The position numbers were made by a program, and so were the translations under genes. From positions 496,001-560,000 of the forward strand of contig NZ_JABMKV010000001.1 in assembly GCF_013204825.1 (NCBI RefSeq): DNA of 64,000 nt, in the 5' to 3' direction. Below, piece by piece: positions 43,393-53,119 of the stretch. The DNA is from Pedobacter boryungensis. Its GTDB lineage: Bacteria > Bacteroidota > Bacteroidia > Sphingobacteriales > Sphingobacteriaceae. The notes under the pieces were generated by a model. That model saw only the letters and a program-made list of their open reading frames with translations, did no database searches and was not told the origin of the DNA. Positions within the stretch are counted from its first letter, which is position 1, and every line of letters begins with the position of its first letter.

Positions 43393-44865
43393 ATGAGTAA
43401 AGGTATTACAAGCAAAAATGACGATTATTCTCAGTGGTATAACGATATTGTTATAAAAGCAGATTTAGCAGAGCATTCATCTGTTAAAGGATGTATGGTA
43501 ATTAAGCCATATGGTTATTCTATTTGGGAGAAAATGCAGGCAGTTTTAGATCAAAAATTTAAAGATACTGGTCATAGTAATGCTTACTTTCCCTTATTTA
43601 TTCCTAAGTCATATTTTTCTAAAGAAGCAGCACACGTAGAAGGCTTTGCAACCGAATGTGCAGTAGTAACTCATTATCGTCTAAAAAATGATGGTAATGG
43701 TAATATCATTGTAGATGAAACTGCAAAACTAGAAGAAGAATTAATCGTTCGTCCAACTTCTGAAACTATTATTTGGAATACCTATAGGGGCTGGATAGAG
43801 TCTTATCGTGATTTACCTTTGTTAATTAATCAATGGGCAAATGTGGTGCGTTGGGAAATGAGAACTCGATTATTTTTACGAACAACTGAGTTTTTATGGC
43901 AAGAAGGACATACCGCACATGCAACTTCCCAAGAAGCGATTGAGGAAACAGAACGAATGTTAGATGTATATGCAGATTTTGCAGAAAACTGGATGGCTGT
44001 TCCTGTTGTAAAGGGGAAGAAAACACCAACAGAGCGTTTTGCTGGTGCATTAGATACCTATTGTATCGAAGCTTTGATGCAAGATGGAAAAGCATTGCAG
44101 GCAGGAACTTCGCACTTTTTAGGACAAAATTTTGCAAAGGCATTTGATGTGAAGTTTACCAATAAAGAAGGGAAATTAGAGCACGTTTGGGCCACATCAT
44201 GGGGTGTTTCAACACGTTTAATGGGAGCTCTGATAATGGCTCATAGTGACGATGCTGGTTTAGTGTTGCCTCCAAAATTGGCACCAATTCAAGTAGTCAT
44301 TGTCCCTATTTATAAAGGAGAAGAAGATTTAACTAAAATATCAGCATTTGTTGATGAGCTTACACTAAAATTAAAAGGATTAGGGATTTCTGTAAAATAC
44401 GATAGCAGAGATAGTCAACGCCCAGGATTTAAGTTTGCAGAATACGAGCTAAAAGGAGTTCCAATTCGTTTAGCAATTGGTGGCAGAGATATGGAAAATG
44501 GTACAGTTGAATTGGCAAGAAGAGATACAAAAGAAAAATTTACTGTACCACAAGAAGGATTAGATTTTTACATTGCCAATTTATTAGAGGAAATTCAAGA
44601 AAATATTTACAATAGAGCGCATCAGTTTAGAGAAGAACATATAACAGAAGCAAATTCTTATCAAGAGTTTAAAGAATTGCTAGATGGTAAAACAGGTTTT
44701 ATTTCTGCTCATTGGGATGGAACTGCAGAAACAGAGAAGCAAATTAAAGAAGAAACTAAAGCAACGATAAGGTGTATTCCTTTAAACAATAAACAAGAAG
44801 CCGGTGTTTGTATCTTAACTGGTAAGCCATCTACGCAAAGAGTTTTGTTTGCTAGAGCATATTAA
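43393..44865 (+). CDS. proS: Prolyl-tRNA synthetase, short (archaeal/eukaryal) type
   Basis: A 490-residue class II synthetase. Motif 2 is [29 protein letters not shown] (core [14 protein letters not shown]), and [10 protein letters not shown] precedes it. The anticodon-binding domain starts near 290 ([10 protein letters not shown]), and a C-terminal extension carries RCIPLN. It lacks the INS editing domain of the long bacterial form. It charges tRNA-Pro; two tRNA-Pro genes are in this window. Confidence 0.95.
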   Translation: MSKGITSKNDDYSQWYNDIVIKADLAEHSSVKGCMVIKPYGYSIWEKMQAVLDQKFKDTGHSNAYFPLFIPKSYFSKEAAHVEGFATECAVVTHYRLKNDGNGNIIVDETAKLEEELIVRPTSETIIWNTYRGWIESYRDLPLLINQWANVVRWEMRTRLFLRTTEFLWQEGHTAHATSQEAIEETERMLDVYADFAENWMAVPVVKGKKTPTERFAGALDTYCIEALMQDGKALQAGTSHFLGQNFAKAFDVKFTNKEGKLEHVWATSWGVSTRLMGALIMAHSDDAGLVLPPKLAPIQVVIVPIYKGEEDLTKISAFVDELTLKLKGLGISVKYDSRDSQRPGFKFAEYELKGVPIRLAIGGRDMENGTVELARRDTKEKFTVPQEGLDFYIANLLEEIQENIYNRAHQFREEHITEANSYQEFKELLDGKTGFISAHWDGTAETEKQIKEETKATIRCIPLNNKQEAGVCILTGKPSTQRVLFARAY

Positions 44866-44884
44866 TCATCTTTTTGCGAAATAA

Positions 44885-45577
44885 ATGGAAGACAATTATC
44901 AAGAAATTTTAGAAAAATTAAAGCGTAAAGCTTCTTTAAAGCAAGCGATATACAGAAGTTCATCTGAAGTGTTTGGACAAATGAAAACTGTACTTTCAAA
45001 GCTTGCTGCTAAATTATATCAAGATTACACGATAAAGGATCCTTCGGTTGAAGTGAGCTATAAAGAAATTAATCAATTCGAATCGCATTTAAAATTTTCT
45101 GGTGATGTATTGATGATTTCCATGCACAGTAATGTTTTCAATTTTGGTGCTGGTCATTCTATTTTACAAAGCCCATACGTTAAAGCTAATGAAGATTTAA
45201 GTTATTGCAGTGTAATATATATTCATAATTTTTTAGCAGATTCTATTAAATATAATCGATTATCTGATGAGGGGTCTTTAATTGCCAGAGTTTTAATTAA
45301 TAAAGAAAAACATTTTGTTGTAGAAGGAGAGGGAGCCTTAGGTTTCTTATATGATGATTTAGCCACAAATATAGTTACAGAAGAAAAACTGAATGATATT
45401 TTAGAACGGGCAATACTTTTATGCATCAATACTGATTTATTGATTCCTCCTTTTGCGCAGGTTAAAGATGTTACGCTTCATCAGAAACAATCTATAGTTG
45501 CAGCAAGTGGATATCCAACAGGTAAACGTTTAGGTTATTTATTCAATTCAGAAATACAGCAAAATAATAATCAATAA
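44885..45577 (+). CDS. Conserved hypothetical protein
   Basis: A 230-residue soluble protein without signal or membrane segments. It is rich in charged residues at the N-terminus (EILEKLKRKASLKQAIYR) and has ordered beta-rich segments such as LMISMHSNVFNFGAGHSI and VVEGEGALGFLYDDLA. No catalytic motif or known domain was recognised. It starts 20 bases after proS and is probably co-transcribed, though the link may be positional only. Normal base composition argues for a resident gene. Confidence 0.7.
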   Translation: MEDNYQEILEKLKRKASLKQAIYRSSSEVFGQMKTVLSKLAAKLYQDYTIKDPSVEVSYKEINQFESHLKFSGDVLMISMHSNVFNFGAGHSILQSPYVKANEDLSYCSVIYIHNFLADSIKYNRLSDEGSLIARVLINKEKHFVVEGEGALGFLYDDLATNIVTEEKLNDILERAILLCINTDLLIPPFAQVKDVTLHQKQSIVAASGYPTGKRLGYLFNSEIQQNNNQ

Positions 45578-45640
45578 GTACGGAGCTACAAGATAAAATA
45601 TTTAAATCTTCTAGATCCATCTTAATAAAATAGAAAAGAG

Positions 45641-46780
45641 ATGAAATTTGCAACAAAAGCTATCCATGCTGGTCAAGAACCAGATCCAACAACTGGTGCG
45701 GTAATGACACCAATTTATCAAACTTCTACTTACTGGCAAAAATCGCCAGGAGAGCATAAGGGCTACGAATATTCTAGAGGAACAAACCCAACACGTAAGG
45801 CTTTAGAAGATTGTTTAGCTGCACTTGAAAATTGTAAATTTGGATTAGCATTTAGCAGCGGAATGGGTGCAACCGATGCTGTATTACGTTTATTAAAGCC
45901 TGGTGATGAAGTAATTACAGGAAATGACTTATACGGTGGGTCTTACCGAATTTTCACTAAAGTTTATGAGAAATATGGTATTAAATTTCATTTTCTAGAT
46001 TTATCTAAACCAGAAAACATCACACCTTATATTACCGAAAATACCAAATTGGTTTGGATAGAAACACCTACCAATCCAACAATGCGTATTATTGATATAG
46101 AAGGTGTAGCTAAAATCACTAAAAAGCACAATATTTTATTAACAGTTGATAATACTTTTGCCTCTCCATATTTGCAAAACCCAATAGATTTAGGTGCAGA
46201 TATCGTAATGCATTCTGTTACAAAATACATTGGCGGCCACTCTGATGTAGTGATGGGTGCATTATTAACCAATAACGAACAATTGTACAAAGATTTATTC
46301 TTCGTATACAATGCGTGTGGCGCAACTCCGGGACCACAAGATGCCTTTTTGGTGCTAAGAGGAATTAAAACTTTGCATTTGCGTATGAAAGCACATTGTG
46401 AAAATGGAGAGAAAATAGCGCATTACCTGAAAAAACACCCGAAAATTGATAAAATCTATTGGCCAGGCTTTGAAGATCATCCTAATCATGATATTGCGAA
46501 AAAACAAATGCGTGGCTTTGGCGGAATGGTTTCTATCACACTTAAAGGCGCAGATTTAAAAGAAACATTTAGAGTAGCATCTAGATTTAAAGTATTCTCA
46601 TTGGCAGAATCTTTAGGCGGAGTAGAATCCCTAATTAATCATCCAGTAAGTATGACACATGGTTCGATACCGAAAGAAGAACGTGAAAAAGTTGGTGTAA
46701 CTGACAATTTATTGCGTTTAAGTGTAGGAGTAGAGGATATTGATGATTTATTAGCAGATTTAGAGCAAGCACTAGCCTAA
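45641..46780 (+). CDS. Cys/Met trans-sulfuration PLP enzyme (cystathionine gamma-synthase/lyase type)
   Basis: A 379-residue PLP enzyme of the Cys/Met metabolism family. ATKAIHAGQEPDPTTGAVMTPIYQTSTY at the N-terminus, YEYSRGTNPTR, and the PLP lysine in SVTKYIGGHSDV (about residue 196) are clear. ESLGGVESLINHPVSMTH closes the active site. It could make cystathionine from O-succinyl/acetylhomoserine or cleave it; the sequence motifs do not decide. Confidence 0.88.
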   Translation: MKFATKAIHAGQEPDPTTGAVMTPIYQTSTYWQKSPGEHKGYEYSRGTNPTRKALEDCLAALENCKFGLAFSSGMGATDAVLRLLKPGDEVITGNDLYGGSYRIFTKVYEKYGIKFHFLDLSKPENITPYITENTKLVWIETPTNPTMRIIDIEGVAKITKKHNILLTVDNTFASPYLQNPIDLGADIVMHSVTKYIGGHSDVVMGALLTNNEQLYKDLFFVYNACGATPGPQDAFLVLRGIKTLHLRMKAHCENGEKIAHYLKKHPKIDKIYWPGFEDHPNHDIAKKQMRGFGGMVSITLKGADLKETFRVASRFKVFSLAESLGGVESLINHPVSMTHGSIPKEEREKVGVTDNLLRLSVGVEDIDDLLADLEQALA

Positions 46781-46861
46781 ATTGTTCATTTGTGTCGTTT
46801 ATTCATTTATATGATGTTTGAACCAATGCGCTAATGAACTAATAATCTATTGAACATTAAA

Positions 46862-47716
46862 ATGGAGTTTTTAGAATTAAAGGATTTTTTAGATTTTAAG
46901 GTTGATCAATATAACAGACCAAACTTTATTGCAAATGATCCGATTTCTATTCCACACCAATACGCTAACAAACAAGACATTGAAATTGCCGCATTCTTTG
47001 CGGCAATTTTAGCTTGGGGCCAACGAAAAACAATCATCAATAAGTGTAATGAGCTTTTCTTAAGGATGGGTAATCAACCGTATCAGTTTATGTTAAACCA
47101 TAGCGATAAGGATTTAAAAGGACTGCTAGGCTTTAAACATCGCACCTTTAACGATACAGATTTATTGTATTTCGTTTCATTTTTTAAACATCATTATTCA
47201 AAATCGAATAGCTTAGAAACCGCCTTTTTACCGCAACAAAATATTAATCCGGATTATTTGCCAGAAATGAGCAAAGCTGATTTAGAATTGTCATCTTCAG
47301 CTTGTTTACTAACTGAATTTACGATTGAAAACTTCACCGCAGAAAAGGCATTAAATCATTTTAGAAGTTACTTTTTTAGCCTAGAAGATTTTCCTGGAAG
47401 AACAATCAAACACATTTCATCGCCTTTGCAGAAATCTACATGTAAACGTTTAAATATGTTTTTAAGATGGATGGTCAGAAAAGATGATTGTGGTGTCGAT
47501 TTCGGAATTTGGAATACAATACCGACTTCAGAATTGATTTGTCCTTGTGATGTTCATGTGGATAGGGTAGCCAGACGATTAGGCTTAATTAACCGTAAAC
47601 AAACCGATTGGCAAACTGCTGTTGAACTTACCGCTAAACTTAAAGAATTTGATGCGAATGATCCCGTAAAATATGATTTTGCCCTTTTTGGTTTAGGAGT
47701 GGAGGAGAAGTTTTAA
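46862..47716 (+). CDS. TIGR02757 family protein
   Basis: A 284-residue protein: DQYNRPNFIANDPISIPHQY, FFAAILAWGQRKTIINK (core LAWGQRKTI), and the C-terminal CDVHVDRVARRLGLINRKQTDWQTAVELT with PVKYDFALFGLG are typical of TIGR02757, a Bacteroidota and delta-proteobacteria family with a helical HhH-like region. Function is not established; a DNA-repair-like fold has been suggested by similarity. ATG at 46862 is preferred to TTG four codons earlier. Confidence 0.85.
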   Translation: MEFLELKDFLDFKVDQYNRPNFIANDPISIPHQYANKQDIEIAAFFAAILAWGQRKTIINKCNELFLRMGNQPYQFMLNHSDKDLKGLLGFKHRTFNDTDLLYFVSFFKHHYSKSNSLETAFLPQQNINPDYLPEMSKADLELSSSACLLTEFTIENFTAEKALNHFRSYFFSLEDFPGRTIKHISSPLQKSTCKRLNMFLRWMVRKDDCGVDFGIWNTIPTSELICPCDVHVDRVARRLGLINRKQTDWQTAVELTAKLKEFDANDPVKYDFALFGLGVEEKF

Positions 47717-47763
47717 TATATTAATATTCTTTTCATTCCATAGTTTTCTAATTAAATTAGTCC

Positions 47764-48270
47764 ATGGTAAAATTTAAAGCTGAAATAGAGAAATTCGATG
47801 CAATGGGGGAGAAAACTGGATGGAGTTATGTTTTTATTCCTCAAGCTATTGCTAATCAAATTAAACCAGAGGAGAAAAGAAGTTTTAGAGTAAAAGGAAC
47901 TATTGATAACATTACTGTAAGTGGAATTGGTTTATTACCGATGGGTGAAGGAGATTTTATTATAGCGTTAAAAACTTCCTTAAGAAAACAATTACGAAAA
48001 GAAGCTGGCGCTGTTGTAGAATTAGCCCTAAGCTTCGATGCAGACTTTAAAATTGAAATGCCTGATGATCTTGAAATCTGTTTGGCTGATGAGGAAGCCT
48101 TGCTTCAACAATTTTTATCAATGCCAAAATCTCACCAAAACTATTTTATCAATTGGTTAAATACTGCTAAAACAGATGCTACGCGTACTAAACGAATTGT
48201 TATGATTGTAAATGCAATGGCTCAGAAATACAATTTTGGAGAAATGATAAGAAATAATAAAAGCAATTAG
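47764..48270 (+). CDS. DUF1905 and YdeI/OmdA-type protein
   Basis: A 168-residue protein with two domains: an N-terminal DUF1905 barrel (about 1-95; WSYVFIPQAIANQI, RVKGTIDNI, LPMGEGDFIIALK) and a C-terminal YdeI/OmdA-like helical domain (about 110-168; FLSMPKSHQNYFINWLNTAKTDATRTKRI, core INWLNTAKTDATR). The combination is common in Bacteroidota and Firmicutes and is linked by annotation to bacteriocin protection, without strong evidence. Confidence 0.85.
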   Translation: MVKFKAEIEKFDAMGEKTGWSYVFIPQAIANQIKPEEKRSFRVKGTIDNITVSGIGLLPMGEGDFIIALKTSLRKQLRKEAGAVVELALSFDADFKIEMPDDLEICLADEEALLQQFLSMPKSHQNYFINWLNTAKTDATRTKRIVMIVNAMAQKYNFGEMIRNNKSN

Positions 48271-48338
48271 TAAAAAGTCTTTAGTCAGTAAAGTCTGAAA
48301 GATTAATTTCATCAAGCTTCTGACTTTCGGCCTTCAGA

Positions 48339-49067
48339 CTAATGTTTATAATTCCTAAACCAACTATTTACTTTCATTTGTATCACTCCTAAAAAAGCTT
48401 CCCTAAAAATACGAGTGCTCATTTTCGAGGTTCCTTCCGTTCTATCAGTAAAAATAATAGGAACTTCGACTACATTAAAGCCATATTTAATTGCAGTGAA
48501 TTTCATTTCGATTTGGAAAGCATAGCCTACAAACTTAATCTTCTCCATTGGGATGGTTTCCAACACCTTTCTACGATAGCATTTAAATCCTGCGGTGGCA
48601 TCTTGTATGGTAATTCCGGTAATAAATCTCACATACATCGAAGCAAAATACGACATTAAAACTCTACCCATTGGCCAGTTAACCACATTTACGCCTTTAA
48701 CGTATCTAGAACCTATAGCTAAATCGGCACCATTTACACAAGCCTCATGTAACCTGATTAGATCTTTTGGATTGTGAGAAAAGTCAGCGTCCATCTCAAA
48801 AACATATTGATATGCACGTTTAAGCGCCCAGTTAAAACCATGGATATAAGCTGTACCTAAGCCAAGTTTACCAGCACGTTGTTCGAGATGGAGTTGGTTC
48901 GGAAATTCTAGTTGTAATCTTTTTACAATTTCTGCTGTTCCATCCGGAGAGCCATCATCTATAATCAACAAATCAAATACATAGTTTAACGAAAAAACTT
49001 TACGAATAATTTTTTCAATGTTTTCTTTCTCGTTATACGTTGGGATAATGACTAAGCTATCGGACAC
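48339..49067 (-). CDS. Glycosyltransferase family 2, polyprenyl-phosphate mannosyltransferase-like
   Basis: A 242-residue GT-A glycosyltransferase: VIIPTYNEKENIEKII (5-20), LIIDDGSPDGTAEIV, the metal-binding FEMDADFSHNPKD and the DATAGFKCYRR acceptor loop match dolichyl/polyprenyl-phosphate mannose synthases. It lacks a C-terminal membrane domain. It would transfer mannose from GDP-mannose to a lipid carrier, possibly for protein O-glycosylation, which is known in Bacteroidota. Confidence 0.88.
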   Translation of the reverse strand: MSDSLVIIPTYNEKENIEKIIRKVFSLNYVFDLLIIDDGSPDGTAEIVKRLQLEFPNQLHLEQRAGKLGLGTAYIHGFNWALKRAYQYVFEMDADFSHNPKDLIRLHEACVNGADLAIGSRYVKGVNVVNWPMGRVLMSYFASMYVRFITGITIQDATAGFKCYRRKVLETIPMEKIKFVGYAFQIEMKFTAIKYGFNVVEVPIIFTDRTEGTSKMSTRIFREAFLGVIQMKVNSWFRNYKH

Positions 49068-49115
49068 TATTAATTTATATTAGAATTATTATGATAGGCG
49101 AAATTAGGGATTAAA

Positions 49116-49152
49116 AACTAAAAGCCCGAAATTTCTTTACGGGCTTTTAGTT
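49116..49152 (-). terminator. Intrinsic terminator of the POT transporter gene
   Basis: AACTAAAAGCCCG (49116-49128) and CGGGCTTTTAGTT (49140-49152) form a perfect 13-bp stem, with T residues downstream on the minus strand. Confidence 0.9.
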
Positions 49153-49170
49153 AAATCATGTTAAAATCTA

Positions 49171-50766
49171 TTAATGAACACCATGCATCCATTTACGTAA
49201 CAGTGGGGTTAAGGCAAACATAACTAAACCTGCTACAATTGGAATTGCAGTGAAGATTAAGAAAAACGTCGAAATAGAATATTTTTCGCTGATTGAATCA
49301 ATTAAACTACCTGTTAATCCTGCTAAAGTGTTTCCAGCAAATGTACAGATGAACCACACGCCAAACATTAAACCAACCAATTTTGCAGGAGCTAATTTAC
49401 TCACATAAGATAATCCAACTGGAGATACACATAATTCGCCCACGGTATGGAAGAAATAAGCAAATATCAACCAAAACATACTTACTTGTGCAACTTTAGC
49501 ACCAGGAGCAATGTCCATTCCGCCGTAAGCTAGTCCGGCAAAACCAATACCAACGAAAATTAACCCCATTCCAAATTTAGCAGGACCACTTGGATTGAAT
49601 TTACTTTCCCATATTTTAGAGAAAAATGGTGCCAATGCAACAATAAAGAAAGAGTTTAAAATTCCAAACCACGATGCTGGTACTTCAGTATTAGCTGCTG
49701 AAAATACATTCTGTACTTTCCAAATTCCTAAGCACCAAATAATAATAAAACTCAATGCAGTGAAAAGTATAGTTACAGGATATTTTTTGAATATCTGCTT
49801 AGCAAGTGCTATTAAAACAACTGTTACAGCTATTAATGGAAATATTGTTAAGATCGAATCTATCCACCTAAATGCCGTGCCCGAAGAACCTGTTAAATCA
49901 CGAAGGGTATAATCTTTAGCGAAAATAGTCATCGAACCACCCGCTTGTTCAAATACCATCCAAAAGAAAATGGTAAAAATAGAGAATACACCAATTACCC
50001 ATAATCTTTGTTTTTCAATGGTTTTTGCTTTTGCACTATCTACAGATGTATCTTCATTTGCAACAACCACTTCAGCTTTAACAATTTTTTTACCTAATAC
50101 ACCAAATATCTTTTCTGCAAAATAAAATTGTAGTGTACCAAAGAACATAAATATACCCGCTAATCCAAATCCCCAATGCCATCCTTGAGTTTCACCTACA
50201 TAACCGCACATTAAAATTCCTAAAAATGCTCCTGAATTAATACCCATATAAAATATCGCATAAGCAGAATCTTTTTTGTCGCTAATTGATGGATATAACT
50301 GACCTACAATTGAAGAGATATTTGGTTTGAATAAACCATTTCCTGTAATTAAAAGAAATAATCCCATGTAGAAAAAGTTCATGTTAAAACCTTCTAAAGC
50401 CATCGAAGCATGCCCTAAGGTCATAATCAGACCACCTATAACAACAGCTTTTCTATATCCTGTTAATCGATCGGCTATTAAACCACCAATAATTGGCGTA
50501 AAATAAACTAATCCAGTATACCAAGCATATAACTTTAATGCGTCTGGTCTAGTCCAGTTCCAACCATCTTTACTTGCTTCGCTAACCAAAAAAAGCACAA
50601 GCAAAGCTCGCATGCCGTAATAACTAAATCTCTCCCACATTTCAGTGAAAAAGAGCACAAATAATCCAACGGGATGATTGAGGATTTTTTGAGTTTCTAC
50701 ACCATTTTCTTGTAGGTGTAAATCAAGCGCCTGATCTTGGCTTAGGCTAGTTGTTTTATTTGCCAT
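49171..50766 (-). CDS. POT-family proton-dependent oligopeptide transporter
   Basis: A 531-residue MFS protein of the POT/PTR group. GLFVLFFTEMWERFSYYGMRALLVLFL carries the ExxER(F) coupling motif (core EMWERFSYYGMRALL), and GGLIADRLTGYRKAV and FYMGINSGAFLG are the PTR2 signatures. About 14 predicted membrane helices. It imports di- and tripeptides with protons. Confidence 0.92.
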   Translation of the reverse strand: MANKTTSLSQDQALDLHLQENGVETQKILNHPVGLFVLFFTEMWERFSYYGMRALLVLFLVSEASKDGWNWTRPDALKLYAWYTGLVYFTPIIGGLIADRLTGYRKAVVIGGLIMTLGHASMALEGFNMNFFYMGLFLLITGNGLFKPNISSIVGQLYPSISDKKDSAYAIFYMGINSGAFLGILMCGYVGETQGWHWGFGLAGIFMFFGTLQFYFAEKIFGVLGKKIVKAEVVVANEDTSVDSAKAKTIEKQRLWVIGVFSIFTIFFWMVFEQAGGSMTIFAKDYTLRDLTGSSGTAFRWIDSILTIFPLIAVTVVLIALAKQIFKKYPVTILFTALSFIIIWCLGIWKVQNVFSAANTEVPASWFGILNSFFIVALAPFFSKIWESKFNPSGPAKFGMGLIFVGIGFAGLAYGGMDIAPGAKVAQVSMFWLIFAYFFHTVGELCVSPVGLSYVSKLAPAKLVGLMFGVWFICTFAGNTLAGLTGSLIDSISEKYSISTFFLIFTAIPIVAGLVMFALTPLLRKWMHGVH

Positions 50767-50874
50767 CTTAAACGTTTAAAGTTTTATAGTTTTTTAATTT
50801 GTGTGTAATTTTCAACTTGCAAGATAAGTACATGTACGCATAGTAACAAATTTTAAAATGCATCTAAGAGTGCG

Positions 50875-51804
50875 TCAGTGAATTGATTTTGTAACAATAG
50901 TAGATGCTTTTACTGGTTTGCCATACAAATCATCGTTTGGAGAGGGGTCATTTTTTAATTCTATATTCTCAACCAACGATAATTTGCCCCAAGTTAACTT
51001 GTAGCCATCGAAACTTAGGTCAGAGCCATAATATTCAAAATTATTAACCATTTTAGGGTCGTATGGCGCTAAATGATCGAAAACAATCATGCTCGTTTTT
51101 GCATCAACAGTCAAAGTCATCGAATTAAGCTTATTATATTCAAAAATAACCCTGTTTTTTAACGCTCCGTTTTTAACCGTTTCAAAAATATTCTTTCCGA
51201 AAATAGCTTCATTTTTTTCAAAGGACAATACTTCAATTACTTTTTTGGTCGTTTTCTGATCATTCCCTTTCCAACCTAAAAGGATAAAATAAGGTTGCTT
51301 TCCATTCACAATAACAGGAATCATTTCATAATAACGAGCTCCATACCAATTTTTTCCATTGGTAATAGCATTTGCATCTGTTATAGTAGGAGTACTATCT
51401 GCTAATGGAATTAAATTCAAACTCCCATTTACTGTTCCAAGCTGAATGGTACCATAATAACGATAAGTTCCTTGGTCTGTAGGTACAAACCAAGTAATAA
51501 TGCGAAAGGAATTATCAGGTGATTTTAAGATAGAAACTCGTTTTAAAGAATCAAAGTTGTATTTAAATGAGTCATTAACTTTTAATGCTGTAACCAATTT
51601 TTTAACAAACTGCGCATTTTTTTCAAAACGAGAAAGATCATCCTTAGCTGCAAAAGTGGCTTCACTTAAAACAACTAAGGAATCTTGATAAAGATCTAAT
51701 TTTGGATTGCCATTAACATTGTAAGTGTGTTGTGCGCTTGATTTTGCACACCATACGCCTACTATAACAAAAAGTAATAAATAACCTTTAAAAGCTTTAA
51801 CCAT
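50875..51804 (-). CDS. Conserved hypothetical exported protein
   Basis: A 309-residue protein with a signal peptide (cleavage near SSA-Q, residue 25). The mature part is beta-rich, with segments FRIITWFVPTDQGTYRYYGTIQ, NWYGARYYEMIPV and YFILLGWKGND that recur in uncharacterised Bacteroidota proteins. No enzyme motif. It starts six bases after the thiolase stop, so it shares its mRNA. Confidence 0.7.
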   Translation of the reverse strand: MVKAFKGYLLLFVIVGVWCAKSSAQHTYNVNGNPKLDLYQDSLVVLSEATFAAKDDLSRFEKNAQFVKKLVTALKVNDSFKYNFDSLKRVSILKSPDNSFRIITWFVPTDQGTYRYYGTIQLGTVNGSLNLIPLADSTPTITDANAITNGKNWYGARYYEMIPVIVNGKQPYFILLGWKGNDQKTTKKVIEVLSFEKNEAIFGKNIFETVKNGALKNRVIFEYNKLNSMTLTVDAKTSMIVFDHLAPYDPKMVNNFEYYGSDLSFDGYKLTWGKLSLVENIELKNDPSPNDDLYGKPVKASTIVTKSIH

Positions 51805-51810
51805 AGTTGA

Positions 51811-52989
51811 TTAACGCAAGTTTTCTACAACTATTGCACTGGCGCCACCACCACCATTACAAATACCAGCAACACCAATCTTACCATTGTTCTGTTGTAA
51901 AACAGAAAGTAATGTTACCACTATTCTAGCTCCGGAAGCACCTAGTGGATGGCCAATAGCAACAGCCCCACCATTTACATTTACGGTATCTTCTTTCAAG
52001 CCCAACTCTTGGTTATTTGCTAACGAAACTACAGAAAACGCCTCATTAATTTCGAAGTAATCTACATCTGCTACAGTTAAATTAGCTCTGTTCAATGCCA
52101 AAGGAATAGCTTTAGATGGGGCAGTTGTAAACCACTCTGGAGCTTGTTGTGCATCTGCATACGCTAAAATTTTAGCTAACGGTTTAATGCCCATTTCTTT
52201 TGCCTTATCTGCACTCATTAACACTAAAGCTGCAGCGCCGTCATTTAAAGTAGATGCATTTGCAGCTGTAACTGTTCCGTCTTTTTTAAATACTGGCTTT
52301 AAGCTAGGTATTTTATCAAATTTTACGGCAAATGGTTCTTCATCATTACTAAATAAAGTAATCTCGCCTTTGCGATCTTTAAGTTCTACAGGAACAATTT
52401 CTTCACTGAATTTTCCAGTTGCTTGCGCAGCCTGTGCTTTTTTGTATGATTCTGTTGCAAAGTTATCTTGTGCTTCGCGAGTAATGCCACACGTTTCGGC
52501 ACATAATTCTGCTGCCGAACCCATGTGATAATCGTTATAAACATCCCATAAGCCATCTTTTATCAAGCCATCTGTAAGCTGCCCATGACCTAAGCGATAG
52601 CCGTTACGAGCTTTGTCTAAGTAGTAAGGTACATTACTCATGCTTTCCATACCACCAGCTACTACAATATCATTTTGTCCAAGCGCAATGCTTTGTGCAG
52701 CTAACATAATGGCTTTAGTTCCCGATGCGCAAACTTTATTTACAGTAGTGGCAGGTAAATCTGGTAAGCCTGCAAATTTTGCAGCTTGTGTAGCAGGTGC
52801 TTGTCCCAAATTGGCAGACAGCACATTGCCCATATAAACTTCTTGAATATTTTCTGGTTTTAAACCTGCTTTTTCTACAACTGCTTTAATGGCAAATCCG
52901 CCTAATTGAGTAGCAGAAAAACCAGCTAATGAGCCTCCAAAACTACCAACAGGCGTTCTGATTGCAGCTACAATGACTACATCTTTCAT
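51811..52989 (-). CDS. Acetyl-CoA C-acetyltransferase (thiolase)
   Basis: A 392-residue thiolase. The acyl-binding cysteine is in NKVCASGTKAIMLA (about Cys87), and the C-terminal active site has GGAVAIGHPLGASGARI (His) and GICNGGGGASAIVVE (Cys). EINEAFSVVSLA is typical. It condenses two acetyl-CoA or cleaves 3-ketoacyl-CoA. With scoAB it could form a ketone-body/acetoacetate route, though the genes are unlinked. Confidence 0.93.
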   Translation of the reverse strand: MKDVVIVAAIRTPVGSFGGSLAGFSATQLGGFAIKAVVEKAGLKPENIQEVYMGNVLSANLGQAPATQAAKFAGLPDLPATTVNKVCASGTKAIMLAAQSIALGQNDIVVAGGMESMSNVPYYLDKARNGYRLGHGQLTDGLIKDGLWDVYNDYHMGSAAELCAETCGITREAQDNFATESYKKAQAAQATGKFSEEIVPVELKDRKGEITLFSNDEEPFAVKFDKIPSLKPVFKKDGTVTAANASTLNDGAAALVLMSADKAKEMGIKPLAKILAYADAQQAPEWFTTAPSKAIPLALNRANLTVADVDYFEINEAFSVVSLANNQELGLKEDTVNVNGGAVAIGHPLGASGARIVVTLLSVLQQNNGKIGVAGICNGGGGASAIVVENLR

Positions 52990-53119
52990 ATAATATTATT
53001 TAATATTTGGTGGCGCAATTTAGCTATTTGAGCACAGATTTCTGCATTAAACCTTGTTTTTTACTTCCGAGCGCTAGCTTTATGATTTAAAGCTGACCGA
53101 CAGCGTGATACGCCCAGTA

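Noticed and set aside
34678..52989. scoAB and the thiolase as one ketone-body operon
   Set aside because: They are 16 kb apart on opposite strands with many unrelated genes between.
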